Positions 51,900 to 61,680 are shown, counted from the first letter of the stretch. The stretch is 64,000 nt of DNA from Williamsia muralis (GCF_002735905.1 NZ_PEBD01000004.1:868001-932000), one strand, 5' to 3'. The notes: generated by a model from the letters alone, not told the origin. Numbers and translations: made by a program.

Positions 51900-52874
51900 C
51901 TAAGAGCCCGGAGCCTCACCGGCGCTGACGAGTGCCGACGGGCCCAGCTCCCGGCCGTTGGGGTACGGCAGACGAATGTCGTTCGCCTCGTAGGCTTCCA
52001 AGATCTGCTTGCGGACGCGACGCTGCAGCGACCACTGCGCGTTCGGTCGGGTCTTGATGAGCACTCGCAAGGTCACCATGTCAGCCGAGATCTCCTGCAC
52101 ACCGAGCATTTCGGGTGCGCCGAGGACGTCCCGGGCGGTGGATTCGTCGGCCACTGCCTCGTGCGCGGCGTCGAGAGTGACCTGTTCGGCGCGTTCGAGA
52201 TCGACGTTGTGGGCGATGGGGACCTCGACGCGGGCCACGGCGTAGTCCTGGCTCATGTTGCCGACCCGGACGATCTCGCCGTTGCGGACGTACCAGAGGG
52301 TTCCATCGATGTCCCGGACGGTGGTCACACGCAACCCCACGGTCTCCACCTCGCCGATGGCTTCACCGAGGTCGACGATGTCGCCGACTCCGTACTGATC
52401 TTCGAGCAGCATGAAGACGCCCGAGACGAAATCCCGGACCAGGTTCTGGGCACCGAAACCGATGGCCAGACCGACAAGTCCGGCGGAGGCGAGAAACGGT
52501 GCGATGTTCACCTGCACCACGCTCAGGCAGGTGAGCACCACCCACACCAGGATGAGGATCGAGGCTGTGGACTTGAGCACCGAACCGATTGTCTCGGCCC
52601 GTTGTTGTCGCCGTTCGATCACCTGGGGATCACGCAGCGCCTTGGGAGTTCGTTCGCGCAAATGACGCACGATCGCGGGCTTCTGGTGTGCATCACCGTC
52701 ACCGGTGGCCCGTGGCCGCCGGGTGGCACGGTCGATCACTCGGTGTGCGACATACCTGACGGCCAGGCCGGCCAGGACATAGATCACAATCCGGATGGGG
52801 TTCTCGATCAGCCAAAGTCGGTTGCTATCAGTCCATTCGAACGCCGAGTGGACCTCGGAGGCGGAAAAACTCAT
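51900..52874 (-). CDS. MscS-family mechanosensitive ion channel
   Basis: A 324-residue small-conductance mechanosensitive channel. One helix at about 25-45, two more at about 100-150; the pore helix region reads ASAGLVGLAIGFGAQNLVRDFVSGVFML, the Gly/Ala packing motif of MscS TM3, followed by LEDQYGVGDIVDLGEAIGEVETVGLRVTTVRDIDGTLWYVRNGEI of the beta domain. The start is ATG 52874. It releases solutes under osmotic downshock. Convergent with the hypothetical gene. Confidence 0.9.
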   Translation of the reverse strand: MSFSASEVHSAFEWTDSNRLWLIENPIRIVIYVLAGLAVRYVAHRVIDRATRRPRATGDGDAHQKPAIVRHLRERTPKALRDPQVIERRQQRAETIGSVLKSTASILILVWVVLTCLSVVQVNIAPFLASAGLVGLAIGFGAQNLVRDFVSGVFMLLEDQYGVGDIVDLGEAIGEVETVGLRVTTVRDIDGTLWYVRNGEIVRVGNMSQDYAVARVEVPIAHNVDLERAEQVTLDAAHEAVADESTARDVLGAPEMLGVQEISADMVTLRVLIKTRPNAQWSLQRRVRKQILEAYEANDIRLPYPNGRELGPSALVSAGEAPGS

Positions 52875-52934
52875 TGGTCCGACGGTACGTACTTGTTGTC
52901 GTGGGTCAACCCGCAGCGCCGAGTCTGATTCTTT

Positions 52935-52986
52935 TCAACCTGGTGGTTGACGCGCGCGATCGTAGCGATCTATCGTGGTTTAAACC
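52935..52986. promoter_or_regulatory. Candidate operators upstream of the ArsR gene
   Basis: TCAACC (52935-52940) and GGTTGA (52945-52950) form an inverted repeat with a four-base spacer. Further on, GGTTTAAACC at 52977-52986 is a perfect ten-base palindrome, and another GGTTGA lies just past it. These sit between the MscS and ArsR starts, where an autoregulating ArsR protein would bind. Confidence 0.5.
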
Positions 52987-53018
52987 GAAAGGTTGAAAGC
53001 TGAGGAAGGAGGCGCGTC

Positions 53019-53375
53019 GTGGACGAGCTGTCCCGGGTCTTCGCCGCGCTTGCAGATCCGACCAGACGCGACATGGTGACCAGGCTCTCGGTCGGTGATT
53101 CGACGGTGAATGAGCTCGCCGACCCTTACCCGATTTCGCTTCAGGCGGTCTACAAGCACCTCAAGGTCCTGGAGAACGCCGGCGTGGTGACAAGGCCGCC
53201 GGGGCCCCAGCCACGGCCTGTTCGACTCGAAGCGGAGGTCTTTGACCTGATGGACCACTGGATCGAGCGGTACCGGCGCCGCGCCGAGGAGCGATACCGC
53301 CGGCTGGACGCGGTTCTTGCGCATGTGAACGACACCGAGTCAGGCAACGATGAGCAGAAAGGGAACACGGCATGA
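53019..53375 (+). CDS. ArsR-family transcriptional regulator
   Basis: A 118-residue winged-helix repressor: VFAALADPTRRDMVTRLSVGDSTVNELADPYPISLQAVYKHLKVLENAGVV is the ArsR HTH. No metal-binding Cys pattern is visible, as usual for the ArsR proteins paired with SRPBCC genes. AAGGAGG precedes GTG 53019. It overlaps the SRPBCC gene by four bases (ATGA) and presumably represses the three-gene operon. Confidence 0.9.
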   Translation: MDELSRVFAALADPTRRDMVTRLSVGDSTVNELADPYPISLQAVYKHLKVLENAGVVTRPPGPQPRPVRLEAEVFDLMDHWIERYRRRAEERYRRLDAVLAHVNDTESGNDEQKGNTA

Positions 53376-53854
53376 GCACCACCACCGAAGCGAAGATCGA
53401 GGCCGATCCGAACGTGCCGATCATTCGCATCACCCGTGAGTTCGCGGGCACGCCCGAGCAGCTGTTGCGGGCGCACACCGATCCCGAGCTCTTCGCGCAG
53501 TGGATCGGTCCCAGCGCTCTGGACACACGGATCGACGAATGGGACGCGCGCTCCGGCGGCAGCTGGCGATTCGTATCCACCCGCGACGGAGAGGAATACG
53601 CTTTTCGCGGCTGCTTCCACGACATCCGGCCGGACCGCATCGTGCAGACATTCACGTATGAAGGCGACCCCGATGGGGTGGCCCTGGAAACCCTGTGGTT
53701 CGACGACCTCGGGGACGGACGTACCCGGCTGCGCACGCAGTCGCTGGTGGACAGTTTCGAGGGCCGGGACGCCTGGCTTCGAAGCGGTATGGACGTCGGG
53801 GTCAACGAGGGATACGCCAAACTCGAGGAGATGCTGACCAGTGACGCTGTCTGA
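53372..53854 (+). CDS. SRPBCC (AHSA1-like) domain protein
   Basis: A 160-residue START-fold protein of the activator-of-Hsp90-ATPase-homologue type: ITREFAGTPEQLLRAHTDPELFAQWIGP at the start, DEWDARSGGSWRFVS in the middle, ETLWFDDLGDGRTRLRTQSL near the end. Such genes are commonly paired with ArsR regulators; their ligand is unknown. Overlaps neighbours on both sides, so expression is coupled. Confidence 0.87.
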   Translation: MSTTTEAKIEADPNVPIIRITREFAGTPEQLLRAHTDPELFAQWIGPSALDTRIDEWDARSGGSWRFVSTRDGEEYAFRGCFHDIRPDRIVQTFTYEGDPDGVALETLWFDDLGDGRTRLRTQSLVDSFEGRDAWLRSGMDVGVNEGYAKLEEMLTSDAV

Positions 53855-54413
53855 TCAACCAGCCGAACGGCACCGTGAGGTCTGTCGGATCTTCGGCGAT
53901 CGCGTTCGGGGCACGCAGTCCTGGGATGTGCCGTCACCGGTCGCCGACTGGACGGCCCGAGATGTGGTGCGTCACCTGACAGAGTGGTTCCCACCGTTCC
54001 TCGCCGGCGGCAGCGGTGTTCGATTGCCGTCCGGGCCGAGCGTCGACGACGACCCGGTCGGGGCGTGGCTCACCCAGTGTGACGGCGTGCAGGCGGTGCT
54101 CGACGACCCGGCGACCGAAAACTCGGTCCTGAGCAACCCGCACATCGGCGACGTACCGCTCGGCCGCGCGATCGACCAGTTCTACACCGCCGACGTGTTC
54201 ATGCACACCTGGGACATCGCCCGTGCCACCGGCCAAGAAGATCGGCTCGACCCCGACTTCTGTGCTGTACTGCTGACCGGGATGGAGCCGATCGAAGAAG
54301 TGATGCGGTCATCGGGGCAATACGGCGCCCGCGTGCCGGTGTCAGACGACGCCGATGCGCAGACCAGATTGCTCGGCTTCATCGGCCGGAACCCGGAGTG
54401 GGCCCCGCTCTGA
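53841..54413 (+). CDS. DinB/MDMPI-type (TIGR03086-like) protein
   Basis: A 190-residue DinB-like protein. VADWTARDVVRHLTEWFPPFLAG carries the first metal-binding His and FYTADVFMHTWDIARATGQ the second His-x3-Asp, as in TIGR03086/maleylpyruvate isomerase N-terminal proteins. It starts with GTG 53841, overlapping the SRPBCC gene by 14 bases. Probably a thiol- or metal-dependent enzyme; the reaction is unknown. Confidence 0.82.
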   Translation: MTLSDQPAERHREVCRIFGDRVRGTQSWDVPSPVADWTARDVVRHLTEWFPPFLAGGSGVRLPSGPSVDDDPVGAWLTQCDGVQAVLDDPATENSVLSNPHIGDVPLGRAIDQFYTADVFMHTWDIARATGQEDRLDPDFCAVLLTGMEPIEEVMRSSGQYGARVPVSDDADAQTRLLGFIGRNPEWAPL

Positions 54414-54419
54414 CCTCGA

Positions 54420-55763
54420 CTACCAGTACGTCGCTGTCAGATCCCATCGAGCAAGGATCTGGTCTATCAGAAGGCGCAGATCCTCGCTTCGCGCGACTGC
54501 CGGGTCGGGCGTTCCGACACAGAACGTGAGGCAGTCGCCCGTGGTGGCGGCCCAGCCGGCAACTGATGTCCGGGTGTGCCCGCATTGCCGACCGGTGAGT
54601 CCGCCGTGAACCGACCGTGCGGCGATGGCACGGCCGCGATGACCGGCAAGCATCGTCAACATGCCGTCGAGCGCACCGAGATTGGACGCCAGCCCATCTC
54701 GTGACCCTGGGTCGGGCATCAGCCTGTGGGCAGCCCGATGACCGATCACCTGCACCAGTTCTTCGGGCATTCCTGCCGGCGGACCGATGCCCACACCCGT
54801 CCCTGCGGCTTGAAACGCAGAGCGTGCTCGGGTACGCAGACCGGCCAGGTCTCGGCACTCGTCGATCGTGGACACCGATATCGTCGCCGCCGTCAGCGAA
54901 TTCCCCGCAGCACGACCCAGTGAGATGGGGATGATCAACTCGACAGGGCCCGAACCCCGGACCTGCAACACCAGTTCGGCTATCAGCGCTGTGAACAATG
55001 TGTTGGCGGTTCCGCCGTGTGCCTCCGCAACCTCGCGCCATGCGCGGAGATCGATCGAGAAGATGGCTGTCGGTTCACGCCAGTCGGGAGCACCTTCGGT
55101 CTTTGCGGGCTTCGGCTCCGATCCGGTTGCCGCCGCGAGCAATTCGGCTCGCCGGCGTGAGTTGATCATCGCCTTCCACAGGCTCCGTGTGACACCCCCG
55201 AGGACCGCCCGGAGCTGTCTCGTCGCATCACGGATGTCGTCGGCCACGGTGGGTAGATCGTTGACCCGATCGACGGGAGGCGCTGCACCCGAGGCGATCT
55301 GCACGGCACGGACCAGAGACAGGGCATCGGCGACCACATGTGAACAGAGCAACGACACCACACTGCCGCCGCCGGAAAGTCTGGCCACCGACAGTTCCCA
55401 CACCGGGCCGGTGTCGATGTTCAGAGTGGTTTTGCCCCGAGCGTCGGCCCACTCCGTGATCCCACCGGGAGGCAGGGGTTCGGTCTCCGAATAAATCGGG
55501 GCGAGTTCCGCACCGTGCACAAAGCTGCTCCGCGCCGGCCATATCCGACCGCGCACCACGCGCCGCGTCAGTGGGCCGGCGGCCAGCCCCTGGTATGTCG
55601 ACTCGAGATCCGCGGCGGTCAACATCGTGTCGAAGCGCCACAGTCCCTGCATCGAGGTGGGGATGCCCATTCCGTGGTGGGTTCGCCAGAAGATGTCATC
55701 GGCCACCCCGAGCCGATCGATGCGCCGGGGTGCGCCGATGCGGCGGCGCCCCTGTGCTCTCAC
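54420..55763 (-). CDS. Condensation/wax-ester-synthase-like acyltransferase homologue
   Basis: A 447-residue protein of the CoA-dependent acyltransferase fold. [15 protein letters not shown] takes the place of the HHxxxDG motif: only the second His is present, followed by x3-Asp, so this is a diverged member. ASNLGALDG near residue 360 corresponds to the structural Asn-x-Gly region of the fold. Length fits the WS/DGAT or PapA groups. GTG 55763 overlaps the pgi stop, so it is translated with pgi. An acyl transfer on a lipid is plausible but not shown. Confidence 0.68.
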   Translation of the reverse strand: MRAQGRRRIGAPRRIDRLGVADDIFWRTHHGMGIPTSMQGLWRFDTMLTAADLESTYQGLAAGPLTRRVVRGRIWPARSSFVHGAELAPIYSETEPLPPGGITEWADARGKTTLNIDTGPVWELSVARLSGGGSVVSLLCSHVVADALSLVRAVQIASGAAPPVDRVNDLPTVADDIRDATRQLRAVLGGVTRSLWKAMINSRRRAELLAAATGSEPKPAKTEGAPDWREPTAIFSIDLRAWREVAEAHGGTANTLFTALIAELVLQVRGSGPVELIIPISLGRAAGNSLTAATISVSTIDECRDLAGLRTRARSAFQAAGTGVGIGPPAGMPEELVQVIGHRAAHRLMPDPGSRDGLASNLGALDGMLTMLAGHRGRAIAARSVHGGLTGRQCGHTRTSVAGWAATTGDCLTFCVGTPDPAVARSEDLRLLIDQILARWDLTATYW

Positions 55764-57442
55764 GCGGTGCGGCCCCGGTGGGTCCGGTACCAGCGGGCCA
55801 GTGAGTCGGTGGACGAATCATCTTGCGGTGCAGGGGATTCGTCATCGGTGATGATCTTGAGTAGCTCTTTTGCCTGCGTCTTGCCGAGTTCGACGCCCCA
55901 TTGATCGAAGCTGTTGATACCCCAGATCGCACCTTCGACGAACACCTGGTGCTCGTACAGGGCGATCAACTGACCGACCACCGACGGCGTCAGCTTCGGG
56001 GCCAGGATGGAGGTGGAAGGCCGATTGCCCGGCATGACCTTGTGCGCCACCACATGCGGGTCGACGCCTTCGGCGGCGACCTCGTCGGCGGTCTTGCCGA
56101 ACGCGAGAACCTTTGTCTGAGCGAAGAAGTTGCTCATCAGCAGGTCGTGCATGCTGCCGGTGCCATCAGCCGTCGGCAGATCGTCGGTGGGCTCGGCGAA
56201 ACCGATGAAGTCTGCCGGCACCATCCTGGTGCCCTGATGGAGCAGTTGGTAGAACGCGTGCTGCCCGTTGGTTCCTGGCTCGCCCCAGAAGATCTCGCCG
56301 GTGTCCGTGCTGACGTGGTGCCCGTGCGCGTCGACCGATTTGCCGTTCGACTCCATCGTGAGCTGCTGCAGGTACGCGGCGAACCGGGAGAGATCGTTCG
56401 AATAGGGCAGCACCACACGGGCTCCGGCGTCCCAGAAGTTCGAATACCAGAGACCGATCAGGCCCAGGATGACCGGCGCGTTCTGGTGCAGCGGCGCAGT
56501 GCGGAAATGCCGATCGACCACATTGAAACCGGCGAGGAAGTCGGCGAAGGCCTCCTTGCCGATCGCCGCCATCACCGACAGGCCGATCGCGGAGTCCACC
56601 GAGTAGCGGCCACCGACCCAATCCCAGAAGCCGAACATGTTCGCGGTATCGATTCCGAACTCGGACACCTTCTCGGCGTTGGTGCTCACGGCGACAAAGT
56701 GTTTGGCGACGGCCTCGGGTCCGGCCCCCAGCTTCTCGAGCAGCCAGGTACGTGCCGCCGCGGCGTTGGTCAGCGTTTCCAGCGTGGTGAAGGTCTTGGA
56801 TGCGATCACGAAGAGGGTGGTCTCCGGATCGAGATCGGCAAGGGTGGCAACCAGGTCGGCGGGATCGACGTTCGAGACGAACCGACAGCGGATCGCGGTG
56901 TCGACGTAATGGCGCAGCGCCTGATAAACCATCACAGGCCCGAGATCGGAGCCACCGATACCGATGTTCACAACGGTCTCGATCGGTTTACCGGTGTGTC
57001 CCTTCCACTCACCTGAACGCAGCTTGTCGGTGAACTCACCCATGGCGTCGAGCACCTCGTGGACGTCGTGCACCACGTCTTGGCCGTCCACCTTGAGCGT
57101 GGCGTCGCGTGGCAACCGCAGTGCTGTGTGCAGGACCGCACGGTCTTCCGAGGTGTTGATGTGCTCGCCCCAGAACATGGCGTCGCGCTTCTCTTCCAAT
57201 CCGACTTCACGGGCGAGGTCGAGCAGCAGGTCGAGAGTCTCGCGCAGGACGCGATGCTTGGAGTAGTCGATGTGGAGGTCGCCGACGTCGATGGTCAGCT
57301 CGGCACCGCGCTTGGGGTCCACCGCGAAGACCTCGCGCAGGTGCATCGCGTACACGTGCGGCTGATGGGCCGACAGCTGCTGCCAGGCATGTGACCCGGT
57401 CAGATCGAACTCGCGGGCGGACTCGCTCGGGACGCTACTCAT
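55760..57442 (-). CDS. pgi: Glucose-6-phosphate isomerase
   Basis: A 560-residue enzyme interconverting glucose-6-phosphate and fructose-6-phosphate. [16 protein letters not shown] and [16 protein letters not shown] are the phosphate-binding motifs; [12 protein letters not shown] and [26 protein letters not shown] carry catalytic Glu/His residues; the C-terminal Lys is in [17 protein letters not shown]. The start is ATG 57442; an upstream in-frame extension runs into the promoter and divergent FGE gene. The acyltransferase-like gene is cotranslated downstream. Confidence 0.96.
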   Translation of the reverse strand: MSSVPSESAREFDLTGSHAWQQLSAHQPHVYAMHLREVFAVDPKRGAELTIDVGDLHIDYSKHRVLRETLDLLLDLAREVGLEEKRDAMFWGEHINTSEDRAVLHTALRLPRDATLKVDGQDVVHDVHEVLDAMGEFTDKLRSGEWKGHTGKPIETVVNIGIGGSDLGPVMVYQALRHYVDTAIRCRFVSNVDPADLVATLADLDPETTLFVIASKTFTTLETLTNAAAARTWLLEKLGAGPEAVAKHFVAVSTNAEKVSEFGIDTANMFGFWDWVGGRYSVDSAIGLSVMAAIGKEAFADFLAGFNVVDRHFRTAPLHQNAPVILGLIGLWYSNFWDAGARVVLPYSNDLSRFAAYLQQLTMESNGKSVDAHGHHVSTDTGEIFWGEPGTNGQHAFYQLLHQGTRMVPADFIGFAEPTDDLPTADGTGSMHDLLMSNFFAQTKVLAFGKTADEVAAEGVDPHVVAHKVMPGNRPSTSILAPKLTPSVVGQLIALYEHQVFVEGAIWGINSFDQWGVELGKTQAKELLKIITDDESPAPQDDSSTDSLARWYRTHRGRTA

Positions 57443-57608
57443 TTTTCGACAGACCCCTTCGTCGGTTACGAACTGCACATCTGCACTGAGGATGACCTCG
57501 ACCGTCAGCCTATCCAGATCGAGCGCTCGGCTCGCGGCGAGCGGTCGAACTGTTCGCGATACGTCGGCGAACTCTCCGGTGGTTCCGGCCGCCGAATACG
57601 ATGGGCCC

Positions 57609-58532
57609 ATGTCCTGCTGCACCCCACGGTCTGAAGGAACCCCGGAGCTGTCGGCGCCCACCATCGAGGGTCGGGGCATGCACCGGGTTCCTCAGGTGAG
57701 CATTCCGGACGGGACGTTCACCATGGGTGATTCGACGGGCGACGGGTTTGCCGCAGACGGGGAGTCGCCGCTGCACGACGTCGCGGTCAGCGCATTCGAC
57801 ATCGACGCCGTCACGGTGAGCAACAACGACTTCGCGGAGTTCGTGGCAACCACCGGCTACGCGACAGTGGCCGAGCGACAGGGATCCTCGGCCGTCTTCC
57901 AGTCACTGGTGGCCGAGGGCAGCGATGTGGTGGGCCGGTCTCCGACCGCGCCATGGTGGCTCGCGGTCGCCGGTGCGGACTGGGCGCACCCGTTCGGCCC
58001 CACCTCCGATCTGGACGGCCTCGACGACCATCCCGTCGTGCACATCAGTTGGCATGATGCACAGGCGTATTGCGAGTGGTCGGGGCGCCGGCTCCCCACC
58101 GAGGCCCAGTGGGAGTGCGCAGCGCGAGGTGGGATCGCGGGCGCCCGCTACCCGTGGGGAGATGAGCTGCTGGCGGCCGATGGGACCTGGCAATGCAACA
58201 TCTGGCAGGGCGAGTTCCCTTCGAACAACACCGGGGATGATGGATTCGTCGGTACGGCACCGGTGACAGCATTCGCGCCCAACGGGTTCGGGTTGTGGCA
58301 GATGGCCGGCAATGTCTGGGAGTGGTGCGAGGACCGATTCGATCCCCGGTACTACCGCAATGGCAATGTGGTCGACCCGGCCGGACCCCAGCGTGGACGC
58401 GCGCGAGTGCTGCGTGGAGGGTCCTATCTCTGTCACGACTCGTATTGCAATCGCTACCGGAACTCGGCGCGGTCGCACAACACCCCGGAATCGTCGATGG
58501 GCAACGCCGGATTCCGCACCGTCGGGAGGTAG
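57609..58532 (+). CDS. Formylglycine-generating enzyme
   Basis: A 307-residue FGE-sulfatase (SUMF1) family protein that converts a Cys in sulfatases to C-alpha-formylglycine. The catalytic pair Cys275 and Cys280 lies in [21 protein letters not shown], with the exact spacing of aerobic copper FGEs; [19 protein letters not shown] and [15 protein letters not shown] are the other conserved stretches. The start ATG 57609 is followed by CCTP. A sulfatase with the target motif is encoded 1.3 kb away. Divergent from pgi, 166 bases between. Confidence 0.93.
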   Translation: MSCCTPRSEGTPELSAPTIEGRGMHRVPQVSIPDGTFTMGDSTGDGFAADGESPLHDVAVSAFDIDAVTVSNNDFAEFVATTGYATVAERQGSSAVFQSLVAEGSDVVGRSPTAPWWLAVAGADWAHPFGPTSDLDGLDDHPVVHISWHDAQAYCEWSGRRLPTEAQWECAARGGIAGARYPWGDELLAADGTWQCNIWQGEFPSNNTGDDGFVGTAPVTAFAPNGFGLWQMAGNVWEWCEDRFDPRYYRNGNVVDPAGPQRGRARVLRGGSYLCHDSYCNRYRNSARSHNTPESSMGNAGFRTVGR

Positions 58533-58561
58533 CCTCGCTCACGGGGGCGGACCGGTATCGA

Positions 58562-59332
58562 TCAGGCCGCTGCCACCGGAAGTCCGCCGTACGGGCGCGC
58601 GTGTGCGTTTCCATCTTCATCGCCGATGATCGCTGCGGCATGATCACGAAGCCATGGCGACGGGTCGGCGGGTGCCCGTAGAACGTAGAGCCCTGCGGCG
58701 TGGGCCATGGCCGCACTGTCGGCGACGATCGTCACCTGCCCTGCGGCGCCACGTCTGTCACCGACTCTTGCCGTTGCCTGTCCGGCACAGAGCGGGATGC
58801 GCACGCCGTCGATGTCGACGGTCCAGGGTTCGTCGGTGCACTGTCCGCCGGATGGTGCCTCGCCGGCCGTGGCCGCGACAGTGCCGACACGGATGAGGAC
58901 ACCGCAGCCGAGTTCCCGGGCGAGCACCTCGGCGGCATGATCAGCCAGGAAAGCCCGGCCGGTCGCCATCAGGTCAAGTGTCAGGCCGGCAGGAATTGTC
59001 GTCGCCGCGCCGCCGATGTTCACGCGATGCCATGCCGGGACGGGTGATGCTGTCACAGGTCCCAGGACCGCTTTCGTGGCGCCGTCGGTGAGGTCGTCGT
59101 AGAACAGGGCTTCGATGATGACCTGATCGAGCAGCGACGAGACCATCACCGGTTCTCCGTCGGCCAGGTCGAGCGCGATGATCTCGGCGTTGCCGAACCC
59201 ACGGTTGATGGTCTCGTCGAGTCGCCGTGCGAGCGACCGGGTGTGCCGCACGGCGCGGTCGAGACAGCTGGGGTCGGTGACCGACACCGCGATATCGGTG
59301 TCGAGACCGAAGAGGGTTGCGGAGGCAATCAT
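58562..59332 (-). CDS. Degenerate ApbE-like protein
   Basis: A 256-residue protein resembling FAD:protein FMN transferase. LTLDLMATGRAFLADHAAEVLA matches the DLGxIAKGYAxD motif in shape but lacks its Gly-Lys, and VTIVADSAAMAHAAGLYVL recalls the C-terminal VTVxAxsaxxADALaT motif; no HxxDP motif is found. Flavin-transferase activity is therefore doubtful; it may have another role in flavin binding. It starts at ATG 59332 and is convergent with the FGE gene. Confidence 0.6.
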   Translation of the reverse strand: MIASATLFGLDTDIAVSVTDPSCLDRAVRHTRSLARRLDETINRGFGNAEIIALDLADGEPVMVSSLLDQVIIEALFYDDLTDGATKAVLGPVTASPVPAWHRVNIGGAATTIPAGLTLDLMATGRAFLADHAAEVLARELGCGVLIRVGTVAATAGEAPSGGQCTDEPWTVDIDGVRIPLCAGQATARVGDRRGAAGQVTIVADSAAMAHAAGLYVLRAPADPSPWLRDHAAAIIGDEDGNAHARPYGGLPVAAA

Positions 59333-59462
59333 CGTCGTACCTGCTCTGGTCGGTGTGTCGCTGGTGAAGACAATCTTGCGCGCCGAACCTGGTAAGCGGC
59401 TGTGAGCCGACGATGAGCAACCTGACGATCATGGGGACGTCTGAGCGGTGCACACGACGAAA

Positions 59463-59492
59463 CCGGGTCACCTCACTGCTGAAGTGACCCGG
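59463..59492 (-). terminator. Hairpin after the Ca-loop repeat gene
   Basis: CCGGGTCAC (59463-59471) pairs perfectly with GTGACCCGG (59484-59492): nine base pairs, 12-base loop, 15 bases past the stop of the small minus-strand gene. A likely terminator for that gene. The rest of the 59333-59507 gap shows nothing further. Confidence 0.75.
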
Positions 59493-59507
59493 CCGGCGTG
59501 ATGGCGG

Positions 59508-59726
59508 TCAGGCCGCGATCACCACGTCGTAGAAACCGTCGTAGTCGGTGTCGGAGGCGTACTCGTCGACGTAGCCGTCGTAGTTGTAGTCGTACTCGGC
59601 TTCGTCGGCCCAGCCGTCGGCGTTGGTGTCCCACTCCTGGACGTCGACGTAACCGTCGCCGTTCGTGTCGGTGACGATGGTGTCGACGATGCCGTCGTAG
59701 TCGGTGTCGAAGTACTGGCTTTCCAT
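59508..59726 (-). CDS. 72-residue acidic protein of five 13-residue Ca-loop-like repeats
   Basis: A very acidic protein without signal peptide or membrane segment. Asp-rich loops begin at residues 7, 20, 33, 46 and 59, an exact 13-residue period: D-(T/Y)-(D/N)-x-D-G-x-x-D. These resemble the calcium loops of EF-hands, dockerin and thrombospondin type-3 repeats, but the helices that flank an EF-hand are absent. It starts at ATG 59726 (GAGA precedes it) and lies 115 bases downstream of the sulfatase on the same strand. Calcium binding is inferred; I know of no named family. Confidence 0.75.
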   Translation of the reverse strand: MESQYFDTDYDGIVDTIVTDTNGDGYVDVQEWDTNADGWADEAEYDYNYDGYVDEYASDTDYDGFYDVVIAA

Positions 59727-59841
59727 GGCGGTCTCTTTTCTCGGGGGAGTGAATCTTCCGGTGCTGCAGCTCGTTTGCTGCATTCGGAGATAAGAGACGT
59801 CGCCATGGTGGATTGTTCCCGGCCGGTACCGGGAAGTTCGG

Positions 59842-61248
59842 TCAGTGACTGTGTTGGGTGTGCCGGGGTGGGACATTACGGAGCTCGCGTTCGTCGGCCC
59901 GGGTGCGACGCGAGGGCAGCGAGCGGTCGGCGTGGTCGACGTCGACCTTGTCGAGCTGGCGTTGGTAGCGGGTCATGAAGTCATGTGCGATCGAGTTCCC
60001 GTCGGTCTCCGACGGGAGGCTGTCACCGGTTTCGGTGCGCCACCTGGCCAACCGCCCGGACAGGTCGGCAACGACATCGGACAATCCCGGATCGTCGATC
60101 AGGTTGTTCAGCTCGAGAGGGTCGGCCGTCAGGTCGTACAGTTCCCTCGGTGCGCGGGGCAGGTCCTGCGACCCGTCGAGAGCCCGCGCCGACGGGCTGT
60201 CGCGGATGTCGAGTGGGAGGCTCAGCGCAGGGCGACTCGCATAGTTCTCGATGTAGGAGAACCGGTCGGTGCGAACGGCCCGGATCGGGTCGAAATTGTC
60301 GTGGTAGGTCTTCTCGGTGAACACCTCGGTCCGTACCGAGGCGATCGCACCCGCAGCGATCGGGTCGGCATGGGAGAACCCCTCGACGGCGTCGGGAACG
60401 TCGACGCCGACGAGTTCGAGCACGGTCGGCGTGAGATCGACGCCGCTGAAGAGGTCGTCGTACACGAACGGGGTGATGTTCCGGGCCGACGGCGGCCGGA
60501 TGATCAAGGCAACGCCGGTGCCCTCGGAATACAGGGTGGATTTTGCCCGGGGGAACGCCAGTCCGTGGTCGGTGATGAACACGATCCAGGTGGTGCGGTC
60601 GAGCCCCAATTCGGCCACCGTGTCGAGCAGCCGGCCCACCGCCGCATCCGCCTTGGTGATCGAGCCGTGCAGGCCTGCCAGATCTTCGCGTACCGGCCGC
60701 GCATCGGGCAGGAAATCGGGGACCACGATGCTCTTGGGGTCGGCGTGCTTGTACTCGTCGGGCGGATAAGGCCGGTGGGTCTCGAAGAAACCGGCCGTCA
60801 GCAGGAACGGAGTCGACGCACGATCGGGGTCGCCGGCGAGGTCACGTAACCATTCCTGAGACTGCGCCACCACATAGTCGCATTCGGAATCGGAGACGTC
60901 GAGTTCGTCGAAGCCGAGCCGGGTGGGGTCGCTCGACTCGTGCTGCATTCCGAACAAGACTGTGCGCCAACCGTTGTCGCCCAACACCTGTGGGAGGGTC
61001 TGCACGTCGTCGTGATACTCGAAGCCATGGTGCGCCAACCCGGCGAGGCCGTTGGAATGTGGGTACCGGCCGGTGAACAAGGAGCCCCGGGCAGGAGAGC
61101 ACAGCGGCGCAGTGGAATGGGCGTTGGTGAAGCGGATGCCGTCTTCGGCCAGCGCGTCCATCGTCGGGCTCTCGACACCTTCGGCCCCGTAGCAGGCGAG
61201 GTGGCGACCGAGGTCATGCCAATGGATCAACAGAACATTCTCAGGCAT
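59842..61248 (-). CDS. Formylglycine-dependent sulfatase
   Basis: A 468-residue sulfatase. Cys50 in LCSPARGSLFTGRYPHS is the C-x-P-x-R signature modified to formylglycine; VLLIHWHDLGRHLACYG and ITDHGLAFPRAK contain the metal-binding Asp/His residues. The N-terminus has no signal peptide (MPENVLLIHWHD), so the protein is cytoplasmic. The start ATG 61248 has GGTGGG six bases upstream. A formylglycine-generating enzyme is encoded nearby. Substrate class (aryl or sugar sulfate) is unknown. Confidence 0.9.
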   Translation of the reverse strand: MPENVLLIHWHDLGRHLACYGAEGVESPTMDALAEDGIRFTNAHSTAPLCSPARGSLFTGRYPHSNGLAGLAHHGFEYHDDVQTLPQVLGDNGWRTVLFGMQHESSDPTRLGFDELDVSDSECDYVVAQSQEWLRDLAGDPDRASTPFLLTAGFFETHRPYPPDEYKHADPKSIVVPDFLPDARPVREDLAGLHGSITKADAAVGRLLDTVAELGLDRTTWIVFITDHGLAFPRAKSTLYSEGTGVALIIRPPSARNITPFVYDDLFSGVDLTPTVLELVGVDVPDAVEGFSHADPIAAGAIASVRTEVFTEKTYHDNFDPIRAVRTDRFSYIENYASRPALSLPLDIRDSPSARALDGSQDLPRAPRELYDLTADPLELNNLIDDPGLSDVVADLSGRLARWRTETGDSLPSETDGNSIAHDFMTRYQRQLDKVDVDHADRSLPSRRTRADERELRNVPPRHTQHSH

Positions 61249-61374
61249 ATTCATCCCACCATGTGCGTGCGCGTTTGGATCAAGTCGCCAATCCTGCAAG
61301 CAACCCGGAGGCCGGGCCACACTTTTGATCGGCGTGAGTAAAACTCCGCCACCCGGGTGACGGGCAGGGTAGGG

Positions 61375-61680
61375 CTATCGGCCGAGTGGTCCCCGGCCCA
61401 GCCGGAGCAGCATCATCGCCAGCGTGTGACCCTCTTGGCCCAGCTCGCTGAAGCGTTCGAGGACCTTCATCTCGCGGCTGTGCACCAGACGGGTGCCGCC
61501 GGACGCCATCCGGGCCTGGCCGATACGCTTGGACACCGCGGTACGCCGCTTGATCGCGGCCAGGATGATGGCGTCGACACGGTCGATCTCGGCGCGCAGG
61601 TCGTCGATGCTCTCCGGAAGGTCGCCCACGTCAGAGCCCAAATCGAAGCCGGACAAATCAATCGGCTGGTCAGCAGTCAC
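61375..61680 (-). CDS. Chorismate mutase, AroQ type
   Basis: A 101-residue all-helical enzyme turning chorismate into prephenate. IDDLRAEIDRVDAIILAAIKRRTAVSKRIGQARMASGGTRLVHSREMKVLERF has the conserved Arg, Lys and Glu/Ser of the small AroQ mutases, as in mycobacterial Rv0948c. Start GTG 61680. As in mycobacteria it lies near pgi, though six genes now separate them. It probably needs DAHP synthase as partner for full activity, by analogy with the mycobacterial enzyme. Confidence 0.87.
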   Translation of the reverse strand: MTADQPIDLSGFDLGSDVGDLPESIDDLRAEIDRVDAIILAAIKRRTAVSKRIGQARMASGGTRLVHSREMKVLERFSELGQEGHTLAMMLLRLGRGPLGR

